Assembly: GCF_001613325.1 (NCBI RefSeq)
Contig: NZ_BDCD01000040.1
Location: forward strand, 19,688 to 83,687
Reading direction: 5' to 3'
DNA: 64,000 bases
From: Nocardia yamanashiensis NBRC 100130
GTDB taxonomy: Bacteria; Actinomycetota; Actinomycetes; Mycobacteriales; Mycobacteriaceae
In this document: in pieces, positions 1-7,175 of the stretch
Layout: each line of letters begins with the position of its first letter
Position numbering within the stretch: the stretch's first letter is position 1
The notes under the pieces: model-generated
What the model saw: only the letters and a program-made list of their open reading frames with translations
Told to the model about the DNA's origin: nothing
The model's database searches: none
Translations under genes and position numbers: made by a program

Positions 1-2
1 TG

Positions 3-488
3 GACGGACAATCGCTGCGCGCGATTGCCGGGTCTTCGGACGGCGGGGAAGTGCTGAACGAGTACGCGATGCTGATGGACAGGTTGCGGCTGTTCTTGGC
101 GCGCCCTGATCAGTTGTCTCCGAACGGTCGGCCTTGGCAGGACGGCGATGTCGATGCCGAAGAGTTCGCGGCGTTCCTGCGCAGACTGCGTGTGAGCCGC
201 GTTGACACCGTCCTCGCTCGCGTTCTCAATACCTCAGTTGTCGCCAAGATGGGAACATGCTGGTCGCATGATTCCCCGTCGGCGCTGCTGGTTCTGCGCA
301 GGGGAGGCCGCAAGTGTCCGCAGTGCCCATGCTGGGTGCCCGCGAATCCACCGTCCGCGCATGGGCGTAGTCAGGGGCGGCCACGTGTGTATTGCAGTGA
401 CGGTTGCCGTCAACGGGCGTATCGGCGACGTAAAGCCTCGGTGGCGGGGGAAGGTGAGGGGTCCGGGCGTTCGGCGGCACGGTGGTGA
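3..488 (+). CDS. zinc-ribbon protein, 5' truncated by window edge
   Basis: The frame is open back to the left edge, so the true start lies outside the window; an internal GTG at 51 could serve but would cut into an ordered helical segment. The visible part has an N-terminal helix-rich stretch and a C-terminal zinc ribbon: CPQC, then after about 24 residues YCSDGC, followed at once by the basic run RQRAYRRRK. This CxxC...YCSDxCRQRAYRRR pattern is common at the ends of actinobacterial plasmid and phage proteins and suggests nucleic-acid binding. The exact role is unknown. Its stop codon lies inside the first copy of a 57-bp interspersed repeat. Confidence 0.6.
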   Translation, partial: DGQSLRAIAGSSDGGEVLNEYAMLMDRLRLFLARPDQLSPNGRPWQDGDVDAEEFAAFLRRLRVSRVDTVLARVLNTSVVAKMGTCWSHDSPSALLVLRRGGRKCPQCPCWVPANPPSAHGRSQGRPRVYCSDGCRQRAYRRRKASVAGEGEGSGRSAARW

Positions 489-540
489 GCCTGCGGGAGC
501 TGCGTGGTGGCGGGAGGGCTCGGTGTCGCGGCAGCTCGCG
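484..540 (+). repeat. interspersed 57-bp repeat, copy 1
   Basis: Begins GGTGAGCCTGCGGGAGCTGC and ends at a GCAGCTC motif. Copies 2 (1071-1127) and 3 (13029-13085) share both ends. It carries two complementary pairs in interleaved order: GAGCC (487-491) with GGCTC (517-521), and GAGCTGC (497-503) with GCAGCTC (531-537). It begins over the stop codon of the preceding gene. Confidence 0.75.
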
Positions 541-642
541 ATAGTGGTGAGCGGCAACGGGTCCGGCGCCCGCTTCGGTTCGGGGAGGCGGATGTGTGTC
601 TGGCGCGGCCGGGCGGGGGCCGGTGGTCCGGCCCCCTGGCGG

Positions 643-798
643 TCAGCTGCCGGAGACCGGATGGTCGCGGATTTCCTCGAGTTCGCCGTAGCAGACGGTG
701 CAGATGAGTTCGGTGAAGGTGAAGGGCTCTGGAGCGGTGGTGGCGGCGGGATTCGTGCAGCCGGTGGTGGAGCAGATGGTGGAGGTTGTGGTGGTCAT
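643..798 (-). CDS. 51-residue four-cysteine protein
   Basis: Small reading frame starting at ATG 798 with an AGAAAGG ribosome site eight bases upstream. The product begins with a Thr/Ser run and has four cysteines spaced C9-x4-C14 and C33-x2-C36, which would fit a single small zinc-binding knuckle. An acidic tail follows. No family is recognised. It sits alone between two plus-strand genes, so this call rests on the good ribosome site and the cysteine pattern. Confidence 0.5.
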   Translation of the reverse strand: MTTTTSTICSTTGCTNPAATTAPEPFTFTELICTVCYGELEEIRDHPVSGS

Positions 799-1070
799 CG
801 CGGTTGCCTTTCTGGGTGGGATGTTCGGGCTGCCCGTAGGGCTACCGCGCCGGTGGGACGCGGAAAAGGATCGGCGGAGCCGACCGCGTAGCGGCGTGTC
901 CTTTGGAGCGTCTCGCCGGTGTGGTAGGGCTGTGTCCAGCTCGATCATCTTGCCCGGAAAGGGGGCCGTGAGGGCCACGGCCGGAAGGTTGCTTCACCAC
1001 CGGCTGCACGAATTCCGTCATCGCCGGAATGCGCTGGGACGTGGCCACTTTCGACGTGCGTCGGATGGAT

Positions 1071-1127
1071 GGTGAGCCTGCGGGAGCTGCGCTGGGTGTG
1101 GGAGGGCTCGGTGTCGCGGTAGCTCGG
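1071..1127 (+). repeat. interspersed 57-bp repeat, copy 2
   Basis: Same start (GGTGAGCCTGCGGGAGCTGC) as copy 1. The GCAGCTC arm is changed to GTAGCTC, which still pairs with GAGCTGC through a G-U pair; the GAGCC/GGCTC pair is unchanged. Intergenic, about 150 bases upstream of the gene at 1274. Confidence 0.75.
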
Positions 1128-1239
1128 ATCGAGGCCGTGGTGTTGCTAACCGGCGGTCACGGCGGGAAGTGCGGATGGGGGAGTCCGGCGCTGAAGTATG
1201 GGCGTTGATCTGCGGTTTCGTTGCAATTTCGAACCGACC

Positions 1240-1267
1240 GTAAGAAATGTAAGAATTGTAATATAAT
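1240..1267 (+). promoter_or_regulatory. promoter with three 9-bp tandem repeats, leaderless
   Basis: Three AT-rich 9-mers lie head to tail: GTAAGAAAT, GTAAGAATT, GTAATATAA. The last overlaps a perfect -10 box TATAAT (1262-1267). Only six bases separate it from the ATG at 1274, so the transcript is probably leaderless. The repeats are well placed for an autorepressor, for example the Phd-like gene that follows. Confidence 0.6.
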
Positions 1268-1273
1268 AGTTGC

Positions 1274-2119
1274 ATGACTTTGTTGTTGGAAACGCGGCCT
1301 GCACCTGTAATCGACGCGGCGATTCGTGGGAATCGTAAGGTTTCTGCTGTGGCGATTGGTTCTGATATCGAGGTCGTGGACACCGAAGGTCTGCGTACGC
1401 GCTGGTCGGCGTGCTGGAAGACGGCGGCCGCGGACAGGTTCGTGCAGGTCAATTGGTGGGGGTCTCGGCCGACGGCGTTGTTGGTGTCGGCGGGGATGTG
1501 GCAGGAGCGCCAGAAGCTGGATCGGGCTCTGCTGGTGCCGGATTCGCGCGTGCACGAGCGGACTACGTCGGATGCTCGTACGCAGTTGACGGATGTGCTC
1601 GATGATCTCGAGGCGGGTGTCCACACGGTGCTGCTGTTTCATGGCAAGGCGAAAGCTGTTGTGGTGCCGTATGTGTGGGCGCGGCAGGCTTTTCCGGAGT
1701 TGATGTTGGCCGTGCCGGCGGATCCGCTGCACACGGATGTGGCGTGGGACGGGGAATTGGCGTTGGTGCTGAATCGGAGTCCGCGGGCGGCGCGGCGGTT
1801 CGAGCTGGAGTTCGCGGGGGCGGCGGATCCGGATTTCGAGGCTGATCGGGTGTTGCTGTCGTCGTCGAGTGTGCAGGCGCGGCGCCGGCAGGCTGCGGTG
1901 CGGGTGGTGGTGTATGTGGTCGATGGGCGTATAGAGCGGGTGCGGGCGGTGGATCCGGGTGGGGAGTGGGTTGATCGGGGCGACGGGTATGCGTTGGCTC
2001 CGGTGTCGGCGGCGTTGACGCGCGAGGAGATCGACGCGCGGTTCCCGGGGCTGGGTTTGTATCCCGGTGATGCGCGGCCCGCGGCGCCGGGGCAGGCGCG
2101 CGAGTACATCGACCTGTAG
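1274..2119 (+). CDS. protein with two tandem Phd/YefM-like domains
   Basis: A 281-residue protein starting at ATG 1274, right behind a TATAAT box. Two segments match the prevent-host-death (Phd/YefM) antitoxin fold. Residues about 36-80 read as a start helix, then FVQVNWWGSRPTALLVS and a following helix. Residues about 97-138 read ARTQLTDVLDDLEAG, then a strand with HGKAKAVVVP. This is the usual pattern of a helix, a strand with a G(K/R) turn, and a second strand ending V(V/S). The remaining 140 residues are not recognised. Phd proteins normally hold one such domain in about 80 residues and sit next to a toxin, but no Doc-, RelE- or PIN-like gene is adjacent. It may be a stand-alone DNA-binding regulator acting on the repeats upstream. 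Confidence 0.6.
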   Translation: MTLLLETRPAPVIDAAIRGNRKVSAVAIGSDIEVVDTEGLRTRWSACWKTAAADRFVQVNWWGSRPTALLVSAGMWQERQKLDRALLVPDSRVHERTTSDARTQLTDVLDDLEAGVHTVLLFHGKAKAVVVPYVWARQAFPELMLAVPADPLHTDVAWDGELALVLNRSPRAARRFELEFAGAADPDFEADRVLLSSSSVQARRRQAAVRVVVYVVDGRIERVRAVDPGGEWVDRGDGYALAPVSAALTREEIDARFPGLGLYPGDARPAAPGQAREYIDL

Positions 2120-2153
2120 TCGTAGCGGGTGAACGCTCGCGGGTGTTTGCTGC

Positions 2154-2843
2154 TCAGGTGAGGGCTGGTTGGCTCTGAGTCCGGTTCATTCGGTCGGGTT
2201 GGGGTGTTGTGGGGGCTGTGAAGACATCGTTCGGCGATCGGTGTGGAACGACGGCCGCGACACCGGTGGCGGCAGTCAGAGCTGCCAGATAGTCAGGTAG
2301 CGGCGCCACCCACATGCGTGGGAGCTGGCTCATGAACTGGCGGGCGGTGCCGTCGGCTACCCACCCGTCGAGGACTGTGACGCTATGGATGAATGCGATG
2401 AGCTTCGCGTCCTGTGGTACGGGGTATGGGGCGGTCGCCGGATCTGTCCAGGCTGTGAGGCCCAGCGTGCGGGCCGCGCGCAGCCCGCGCTGATGCAGGT
2501 TCTCTGTCACCAGGTCGGAGACCTCGCGGCAGTCAGCATTGCTCGCGTCGGCGGGTGCGTAGCGGCCCAGGACCATATGCAGCAGTTCTGCGGTGGTGGT
2601 GGCTGGGTAGTAGTCGTGCCGCAGTCCGATGTGCCGGTCCCGCAATTGGTCCGCTGGATATGCGCTGGCGAGCGGCCGGGTGTGTGCGGGGACGCGCAAC
2701 CTCAGCAACGAATGGCCTGTCCCGATCGCATCGTTGGGAGTGAGGCCGAAGCCTACCGTGCCGTCGGTCGCAACTATGTCCCAGCTTCGGCGGACGTGGA
2801 TTTCGTTGGCGGTCAACCAGTCCGCGCGTCGGTACAGAATCAC
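2154..2843 (-). CDS. hypothetical protein, third gene of XRE-DUF397 operon
   Basis: 229 residues from GTG 2843, which has a GGTAGGAG ribosome site about nine bases upstream; the frame stays open further upstream but would run into the DUF397 gene. No family is recognised. The sequence is a mixed alpha/beta pattern without membrane segments or signal peptide, and its last 20 residues are Pro/Gln/Thr-rich and probably disordered. It follows the DUF397 gene by about 40 bases on the same strand, so it probably belongs to that regulator's operon and may be what the regulator pair controls. Confidence 0.6.
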   Translation of the reverse strand: MILYRRADWLTANEIHVRRSWDIVATDGTVGFGLTPNDAIGTGHSLLRLRVPAHTRPLASAYPADQLRDRHIGLRHDYYPATTTAELLHMVLGRYAPADASNADCREVSDLVTENLHQRGLRAARTLGLTAWTDPATAPYPVPQDAKLIAFIHSVTVLDGWVADGTARQFMSQLPRMWVAPLPDYLAALTAATGVAAVVPHRSPNDVFTAPTTPQPDRMNRTQSQPALT

Positions 2844-2880
2844 GGTGGGTGTTCTCCTACCGCCGCGGTGGACGGTTGGT

Positions 2881-3336
2881 CTAGTGGGCGGGCTGGTGTT
2901 CTGCTGCCGCCCAGTGGTCTGCGAGGTCGTCGAATTCGCCCTCCGAGACTCCGAGGGAGAAGTACAGCCATTCGACGGGCGTGAAGTCCAGGGCGACGCC
3001 TTCGGCTGATTGGAGCACTGCCGAACCGTCATCGTGGACGACGATGGCGGGCTCCGATATTTCCGTGGTGCGTCCTGCGACGGCGTCGAGAAAGCCGCGC
3101 CACTGCGGGATTGAGACGGTGATGACCGGCTGTGCGTCGGGGTCGTTGCCCGGGTTGCGCAGGTACTTGCTGTCGCGGATCAGGATCGTGGTGCCGGCCG
3201 ATTTGACCTCGACGCAGTTGCCGCCGTTCCCGCCGCTCCGGTGTGCCTTCCGCCAAACGCCGACTTCGACGCAGTTGCCCCCCTGCCCGCCGCTACGGCG
3301 GGCCTTCCGCCAGGTCACGGAGTCGTAGGTGGTCAT
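2881..3336 (-). CDS. DUF397 protein with duplicated motif
   Basis: 151 residues. DUF397 proteins are small partners encoded beside XRE/DUF5753 regulators across actinobacteria. The hallmark motif appears twice near the N-terminus, WRKARRSGGQGGNCVEV (residues 9-25) and WRKAHRSGGNGGNCVEV (28-44), followed by the usual VRDSK-like strand (IRDSKYL) and a WRGFLDAV helix. Most family members have one copy of the motif in 60-80 residues. The extra C-terminal 60 residues here are not recognised. The start overlaps the regulator's stop by four bases (ATGA), so the two are co-translated. In the known Scr1/WhiJ-like systems the DUF397 protein acts as partner or antagonist of the XRE regulator. Confidence 0.85.
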   Translation of the reverse strand: MTTYDSVTWRKARRSGGQGGNCVEVGVWRKAHRSGGNGGNCVEVKSAGTTILIRDSKYLRNPGNDPDAQPVITVSIPQWRGFLDAVAGRTTEISEPAIVVHDDGSAVLQSAEGVALDFTPVEWLYFSLGVSEGEFDDLADHWAAAEHQPAH

Positions 3337-4229
3337 CGCGTAAGTCCTTCCAATGCAGAGATGATGAGGTTCGCTGAGTCGGCGGCGCTCAGCGCTTTCT
3401 TGTCGATGTCGCGCCAGATCCGCTCATAGGCGGTGAACTCGTCCTCTTTCTGCAAGTACATCGCGCCGGTGAGCGTGTCGACGTAGGCGAGCGGCGGTTC
3501 GATTGGCTTGCCTCTCGGGTCGTCGGGGAACTCCAGAAGAGTGAACGAATTCGCGGCGGTCATGCCGCCGTGTCCGCCTGCTGACCACGGCAGAATCCTG
3601 ATCGAGATGTCTTTGCGTTTGCCCATGTCCAACAGGTGTTCCAGCTGGGGCGCCATAACCTCCGCGCCGCCGACCAGACGACAGGTGACGGCCTGGTTGA
3701 GTACGACGACGAGTCGCGGCGGGTTCTTCCGCGCGAGCACGCTCTGCCGGTCCAGCCTGACCTTTACCTTTTGCTGGATCTGATCTGGGGTATTGAAGCC
3801 CGCCGGGATGCTGAACATCGCCTCGGCGTACTGCTGGGTCTGAAGCAGTCCCGGGATGAGCTCGGATTCGTAGCTGCGGATCCTGGTGGCGGAATCCTCC
3901 ATGACGACGAAACGGCCGAACCATTCGGGTAGCTCGGTGTTGGTGTAGTCGTGCCACCATGATTTCGAGCGGCCGTTCCGGGTCTCCGCAGCGAGCGCCA
4001 GCAGAATTTGCTGGTCTTCGTCGCATGCCTCGTAGAGATCGAGCAGTGCTTTGACGTTCGGCACGGTGTAGCGGACGGCCTCGTGGCCCTCTTCCATCCG
4101 GACGATGGTCGATCGGCTGATCCCGAGCGATTTGGAAACCTGCTCCTGAGAACGCTTGCCCCGCAATGTGACTAGACGTCGGCCGATGTGCCGCCGGATA
4201 AGCGCGGTACCAACCGTGTCCAGTGCCAT
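3333..4229 (-). CDS. XRE-family regulator with DUF5753 domain
   Basis: 298 residues. The N-terminal helix-turn-helix (about residues 12-70) contains RGKRSQEQVSKSLGISRSTI and the VRMEEG that closes XRE motifs. The remaining part is DUF5753 with its signature SYESELIPGLLQTQQYAEAM, then V.LDRQSVL and ILPWSAGGHGG. This is the Scr1/WhiJ-type architecture, which usually represses its own operon together with a DUF397 partner, here encoded immediately downstream with an ATGA overlap. It is divergent from the plus-strand gene at 4469, and two inverted repeats lie in the gap between them. Confidence 0.9.
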   Translation of the reverse strand: MALDTVGTALIRRHIGRRLVTLRGKRSQEQVSKSLGISRSTIVRMEEGHEAVRYTVPNVKALLDLYEACDEDQQILLALAAETRNGRSKSWWHDYTNTELPEWFGRFVVMEDSATRIRSYESELIPGLLQTQQYAEAMFSIPAGFNTPDQIQQKVKVRLDRQSVLARKNPPRLVVVLNQAVTCRLVGGAEVMAPQLEHLLDMGKRKDISIRILPWSAGGHGGMTAANSFTLLEFPDDPRGKPIEPPLAYVDTLTGAMYLQKEDEFTAYERIWRDIDKKALSAADSANLIISALEGLTR

Positions 4230-4253
4230 GTCAAGCCCCTCCAGTCGCCCCGA

Positions 4254-4277
4254 GTTGTGTCACGCAAATTAAACAAC
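4254..4277 (-). promoter_or_regulatory. inverted repeat upstream of XRE regulator
   Basis: GTTGT (4254-4258) and ACAAC (4273-4277) form a short inverted repeat about 25 bases upstream of the regulator's start, in a locally AT-rich stretch. A candidate operator for autorepression; short arms keep the confidence low. Confidence 0.35.
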
Positions 4278-4390
4278 GACACATCTCCAACTCACAAGGC
4301 TACTCCGGGGCAGACTCACGCCGGTTTTGCCCATTTTTAGCCAGGTTCGCATCATGCTGCCGTTGCTGACACAGACTGATTTCACGCATT

Positions 4391-4416
4391 GTGTTCTCGG
4401 TCCGAGTGTAGAACAC
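4391..4416. promoter_or_regulatory. GTGTTCT-N12-AGAACAC inverted repeat
   Basis: Perfect 7-bp arms (4391-4397 and 4410-4416) with a 12-base spacer, placed between the divergent XRE regulator and the gene at 4469. The arm spacing suits a dimeric helix-turn-helix protein, so this is a candidate operator for the neighbouring regulator. Confidence 0.5.
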
Positions 4417-4468
4417 TTGCGTTGTGGCCGAAGTCACCCCGACGCAGCACAAACAGGCAGGTGAGGCG

Positions 4469-4903
4469 ATGGCTGTGCAGTCATGCGACACGGTGTCGAG
4501 TCGGTGCGAGCACTACCGCAACGCCCTACGTCTGCCCGCCACCCTGAGCCCTTGCGGTTCGCGGATCGTCTTGCGGTCGGACCTGGTGAGCGGTCTCGTC
4601 CTTCCTCTGCGGCTGGCCGAACGTGCCTGTGAGCGCTTGGCAGATCGTGGTGCGCTCGGCCCCGTGGTCGGCCATATGCGGATGGGACGGGCAACGATCC
4701 TGACCTGCGGGCACAAGGGGTCGGAGTTCGTGGAAGCCCCCGAGCTGGCAAGCCTGACGGTCAGTGTCGGGGTCAACTGCATCGTGCTGCCATCTCCGAC
4801 TGATGAGCGGTCGGGCTATCGACGCTGGATTAGGCAGCCGGACAGCACTTTTCTGCCCTCAATGCAGACGGCTGTGGCTGCCGTTCTCGAGGTGGCGACA
4901 TGA
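4469..4903 (+). CDS. hypothetical soluble protein (actinobacterial plasmid family)
   Basis: 144 residues from ATG 4469, with GGTGAGG just upstream; a longer GTG start at 4424 is possible. The protein has a GPVVGHMRMGRATIL segment, a central LTVSVGVNCIVLPSPTDERS stretch and then GYRRWIRQPDSTFLPS. This order (GPV...R...TFL...I.LPSP.....YR.W..PP...F.PS) recurs in small uncharacterised actinobacterial proteins found next to DUF397/DUF5753 genes; that link is from memory and no function is known. There are no membrane segments. It begins a run of closely spaced plus-strand genes up to 7112. Confidence 0.6.
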   Translation: MAVQSCDTVSSRCEHYRNALRLPATLSPCGSRIVLRSDLVSGLVLPLRLAERACERLADRGALGPVVGHMRMGRATILTCGHKGSEFVEAPELASLTVSVGVNCIVLPSPTDERSGYRRWIRQPDSTFLPSMQTAVAAVLEVAT

Positions 4904-4982
4904 CGACAGTTCGCGGGGTCACGGACATCGCCCCGGACGCAGGGGCTCATTCCGAACAGGATCGAAAGGCGGGGTGGTGGCA

Positions 4983-5810
4983 ATGGGGCCGGTGACATTC
5001 GGGTATCTGCGGGCGGACTTGGTGACCGATCGTCGTAGGGACGTCGAGCAGATGATGCGCGAGTTCGGCGAGCTGCACGGCCTGGGCGGCGTGCAGTTCT
5101 TCTGCGAGCCGGGGCCGACGCTCGATGTGCTGTGGTCGCTGTATGCGGCCGTGGCGACGGCGGGCCCGCAACAGCATGTGGTGATGCCGACGCCGGCGCA
5201 TCTGGATGGTTTAGCGGAATCGAGATCGCTTCTGCTGCAACGGTTTACGGATCTTCGTGCGCAGGTTTGGTATCTCTCGACAGAGGCGAATTCGGTGACC
5301 GATCGCCGGCATGCGGTCTCGGTGCTGCCGGATATGGGTGGTGCCTCGTTGGTCGGCGAGTTCACGTGTCGGGCGTTGCCGACGTCGGAGCCGGTCGCGC
5401 GGCTGCATCTTCATGAGGATCTGACCCGGGCGGGCCTGCGGGACATGGTCGACGCGGCGGAGGCGGTGGTGGTCTCGCTGGTCGTAGACGCGGTGCGGGC
5501 GGCGCAGTCGGAGATCTCGGCGGCTTCGCCCATCTACGCCGAGATCGATGCCCAGTTCAATCAGCTGACGGTCCGGCTGAGCCGGACCGCCGATGAGCTG
5601 CTGATCGAGGTACACGAGACGCGCGCTCATTCCGACGAACCGATCCGGGTCACGGTCTCGAGCCGGGGCCGCGCGTCCCGGACTCGCGCGCGCGACGGCG
5701 GGACGGTGACGTGGTGCGCGCTGCCGCTGGCGCGGGAATGGCACGAGCTGGGCGACGCAGTCGGCAGGTACACCGCGATGGTCGATGCGGAGCGGGGTGG
5801 CCGGATATGA
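4983..5810 (+). CDS. resolvase-like N-terminal fold plus ATPase-like domain
   Basis: 275 residues from ATG 4983, preceded by GAAAGGCGGGG eight bases upstream. The first 100 residues start FGYLRADLVTDRRRDVEQMM and continue as an alternating alpha/beta pattern, like a serine-resolvase N-terminal fold, but with Leu-Arg-Ala where the catalytic serine would be. The second half has a helix with VVDAVRAAQSEI, then strands TVRLSRTADELLIEVHET and VTWCALPL, which resembles a degenerate histidine-kinase-type ATPase (anti-sigma) fold. Neither half shows complete catalytic residues. The stop overlaps the next start (ATGA), and that next protein repeats the first domain. Confidence 0.55.
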   Translation: MGPVTFGYLRADLVTDRRRDVEQMMREFGELHGLGGVQFFCEPGPTLDVLWSLYAAVATAGPQQHVVMPTPAHLDGLAESRSLLLQRFTDLRAQVWYLSTEANSVTDRRHAVSVLPDMGGASLVGEFTCRALPTSEPVARLHLHEDLTRAGLRDMVDAAEAVVVSLVVDAVRAAQSEISAASPIYAEIDAQFNQLTVRLSRTADELLIEVHETRAHSDEPIRVTVSSRGRASRTRARDGGTVTWCALPLAREWHELGDAVGRYTAMVDAERGGRI

Positions 5811-6136
5811 GCAGGGCCGAGCTGGGTTACGGCATCGTTCGGTCAGATTTGACCAGGACCGCGGTGGGGGACCAGGAAGCCAGCGTGCGCCGGGCGGCCG
5901 CAGTCGTGGGCCTGCCGTTGGCCGATGTCTCGACGCTGGCCGGTGAGCAGCATATTGCGCTGTTGCACGCCACGTTCGAGCACGCCGCGATCACCACGGT
6001 TGTGGTGCCGAGCCGGGAAACCCTGGGCGATGACTGGATAGCGGCAATACGCCTGGATGTCGATGTGCTGGTGGCGGATCCGCTGTTTCGGTGGCCCCGG
6101 CGGCCGTCGAGCGCGCGGCCGGATCCGGCGGCGTGA
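5807..6136 (+). CDS. small resolvase-fold-like protein, paralogue of upstream gene
   Basis: 109 residues, overlapping the upstream gene by four bases. It starts LGYGIVRSDLTRT and holds the same strand-helix order as the first domain of the preceding protein, including a VVVPSRETLGD segment matching VVMPTPAHLDG there. It ends in a Pro/Arg-rich tail. No catalytic serine is seen, so resolvase activity is unlikely. The tandem pair probably arose by duplication. Function unknown. Confidence 0.5.
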   Translation: MSRAELGYGIVRSDLTRTAVGDQEASVRRAAAVVGLPLADVSTLAGEQHIALLHATFEHAAITTVVVPSRETLGDDWIAAIRLDVDVLVADPLFRWPRRPSSARPDPAA

Positions 6137-6139
6137 GCG

Positions 6140-6610
6140 GTGATCGCCGTGGCAGAAGCACAGTGCAACGCGGTGTCCGCGGCCCTGGCGGGCACGGGTT
6201 CGGCGCGGTGGGCCGACGGGCTGCCGGATTGGCATGAGCTGGTCGCGGCGATCTGCGGGCATGCCGGTGACGGCCCGGACGCGCATCCGGTGACGCGGTG
6301 CGCGCGAGCACTGGCGGAATTGCGGACGAAGTCGCCGAGCGCGGCGGGGTTCGCGGATATGCGGGCGGGGCTGGTGGAGCGAATCGACTTGTGGGGCATG
6401 CAGTTCGCGCCGTTCATCGCGAGGTGTTCGGAGTCGCTCGGTGAGGCGGTCGATGCGCTGGCACGGACGCATCTGGAAGCGGAAGCGGCGCTGGCGGCCG
6501 GGCGCGATGCCGAGACCTGGCATGCGGCTTGGCTGGCGGCCAGTGAGCGGGCGGTGGCCTGGACGGACTTGTGTGCTGAGGCGATGTGGGGGCAGCGGCG
6601 TGTGCCCTAG
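6140..6610 (+). CDS. DUF4254 family protein
   Basis: 156 residues from GTG 6140, three bases after the previous stop. The all-helical pattern with DWHELVAAICG, then HPVTRCARALAELR, a central RAGLVERIDLW and a closing W..AWLAASERAVAWTDLC fits the DUF4254 family of actinobacteria, whose members are small helical proteins of unknown function often found in accessory islands. Its end overlaps the possible start of the next gene by 11 bases, so these two are probably translated together. Confidence 0.7.
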   Translation: MIAVAEAQCNAVSAALAGTGSARWADGLPDWHELVAAICGHAGDGPDAHPVTRCARALAELRTKSPSAAGFADMRAGLVERIDLWGMQFAPFIARCSESLGEAVDALARTHLEAEAALAAGRDAETWHAAWLAASERAVAWTDLCAEAMWGQRRVP

Positions 6611-7112
6611 CGGCGGCTTCCTGAGAAGCGCGGTGGCGAGTGGTCCGCGGCGGGTGTGGCAATGGGGTCACTACGAGGTGGAGGTGGAGGTGGACGGCAT
6701 GACCACGTGTACCGGCAGGATTGTTGTGCAAGAGCGCTTTTCGACCGGCTTCGAATGGAACGGGCCCGAACAAGAGACCCTGATCGTGCTGGATTTGCGT
6801 GATGCCTTTCTGGCTGACAGGGCTGAAGAGTTCGCAGCCGACTTCACCAATCGCTGGGCCCTGCACGACGAGAACGCCACAGCGCACACCATCGTGGATC
6901 TGGTCGCGGGGCTGCACCGCTGGAATACCGCGCAGGGCGCGCGGGCGGCGCGGCGTGGACGGTTGCGGTTGCGGTGGGCAGCCGATCCCGCCCTCTTGGT
7001 GATCGAGGTGTGGGACGAGCATCCCGGCCCGTTTCGCAATGTGGCGTCGAAGCACGCCGAATCCGAATATCGGTACTTCGCCCTGGCGCTCCTGCGCCCG
7101 CGGTCAGGCTAG
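6600..7112 (+). CDS. hypothetical protein in DUF4254 cluster
   Basis: 170 residues from GTG 6600, overlapping the DUF4254 gene; a shorter GTG at 6654 (VWQWGHYEVEVEVDG) is an equally good N-terminus. The protein is a beta-rich N-terminal half (EVEVEVDGM, GRIVVQERFS, TLIVLDLRDAF) and a helical C-terminal half with HTIVDLVAGLHRWNT. No family is recognised. It is the last gene before a TAGGCT promoter for the glycyl-tRNA synthetase. Confidence 0.55.
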   Translation: MCPSGGFLRSAVASGPRRVWQWGHYEVEVEVDGMTTCTGRIVVQERFSTGFEWNGPEQETLIVLDLRDAFLADRAEEFAADFTNRWALHDENATAHTIVDLVAGLHRWNTAQGARAARRGRLRLRWAADPALLVIEVWDEHPGPFRNVASKHAESEYRYFALALLRPRSG

Positions 7113-7113
7113 C

Positions 7114-7119
7114 TAGGCT
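7114..7119 (+). promoter_or_regulatory. -10 box TAGGCT for glycyl-tRNA synthetase
   Basis: TAGGCT directly after the upstream stop codon. It would start a transcript near 7126 and leave a leader of about 50 bases before the GTG at 7176. No clear -35 box is seen. Confidence 0.4.
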
Positions 7120-7175
7120 GTGCCGATTCCTTCTGTTCCAACCCCGCCCCCTTTTCTGTGGATGGAGATATTTCA

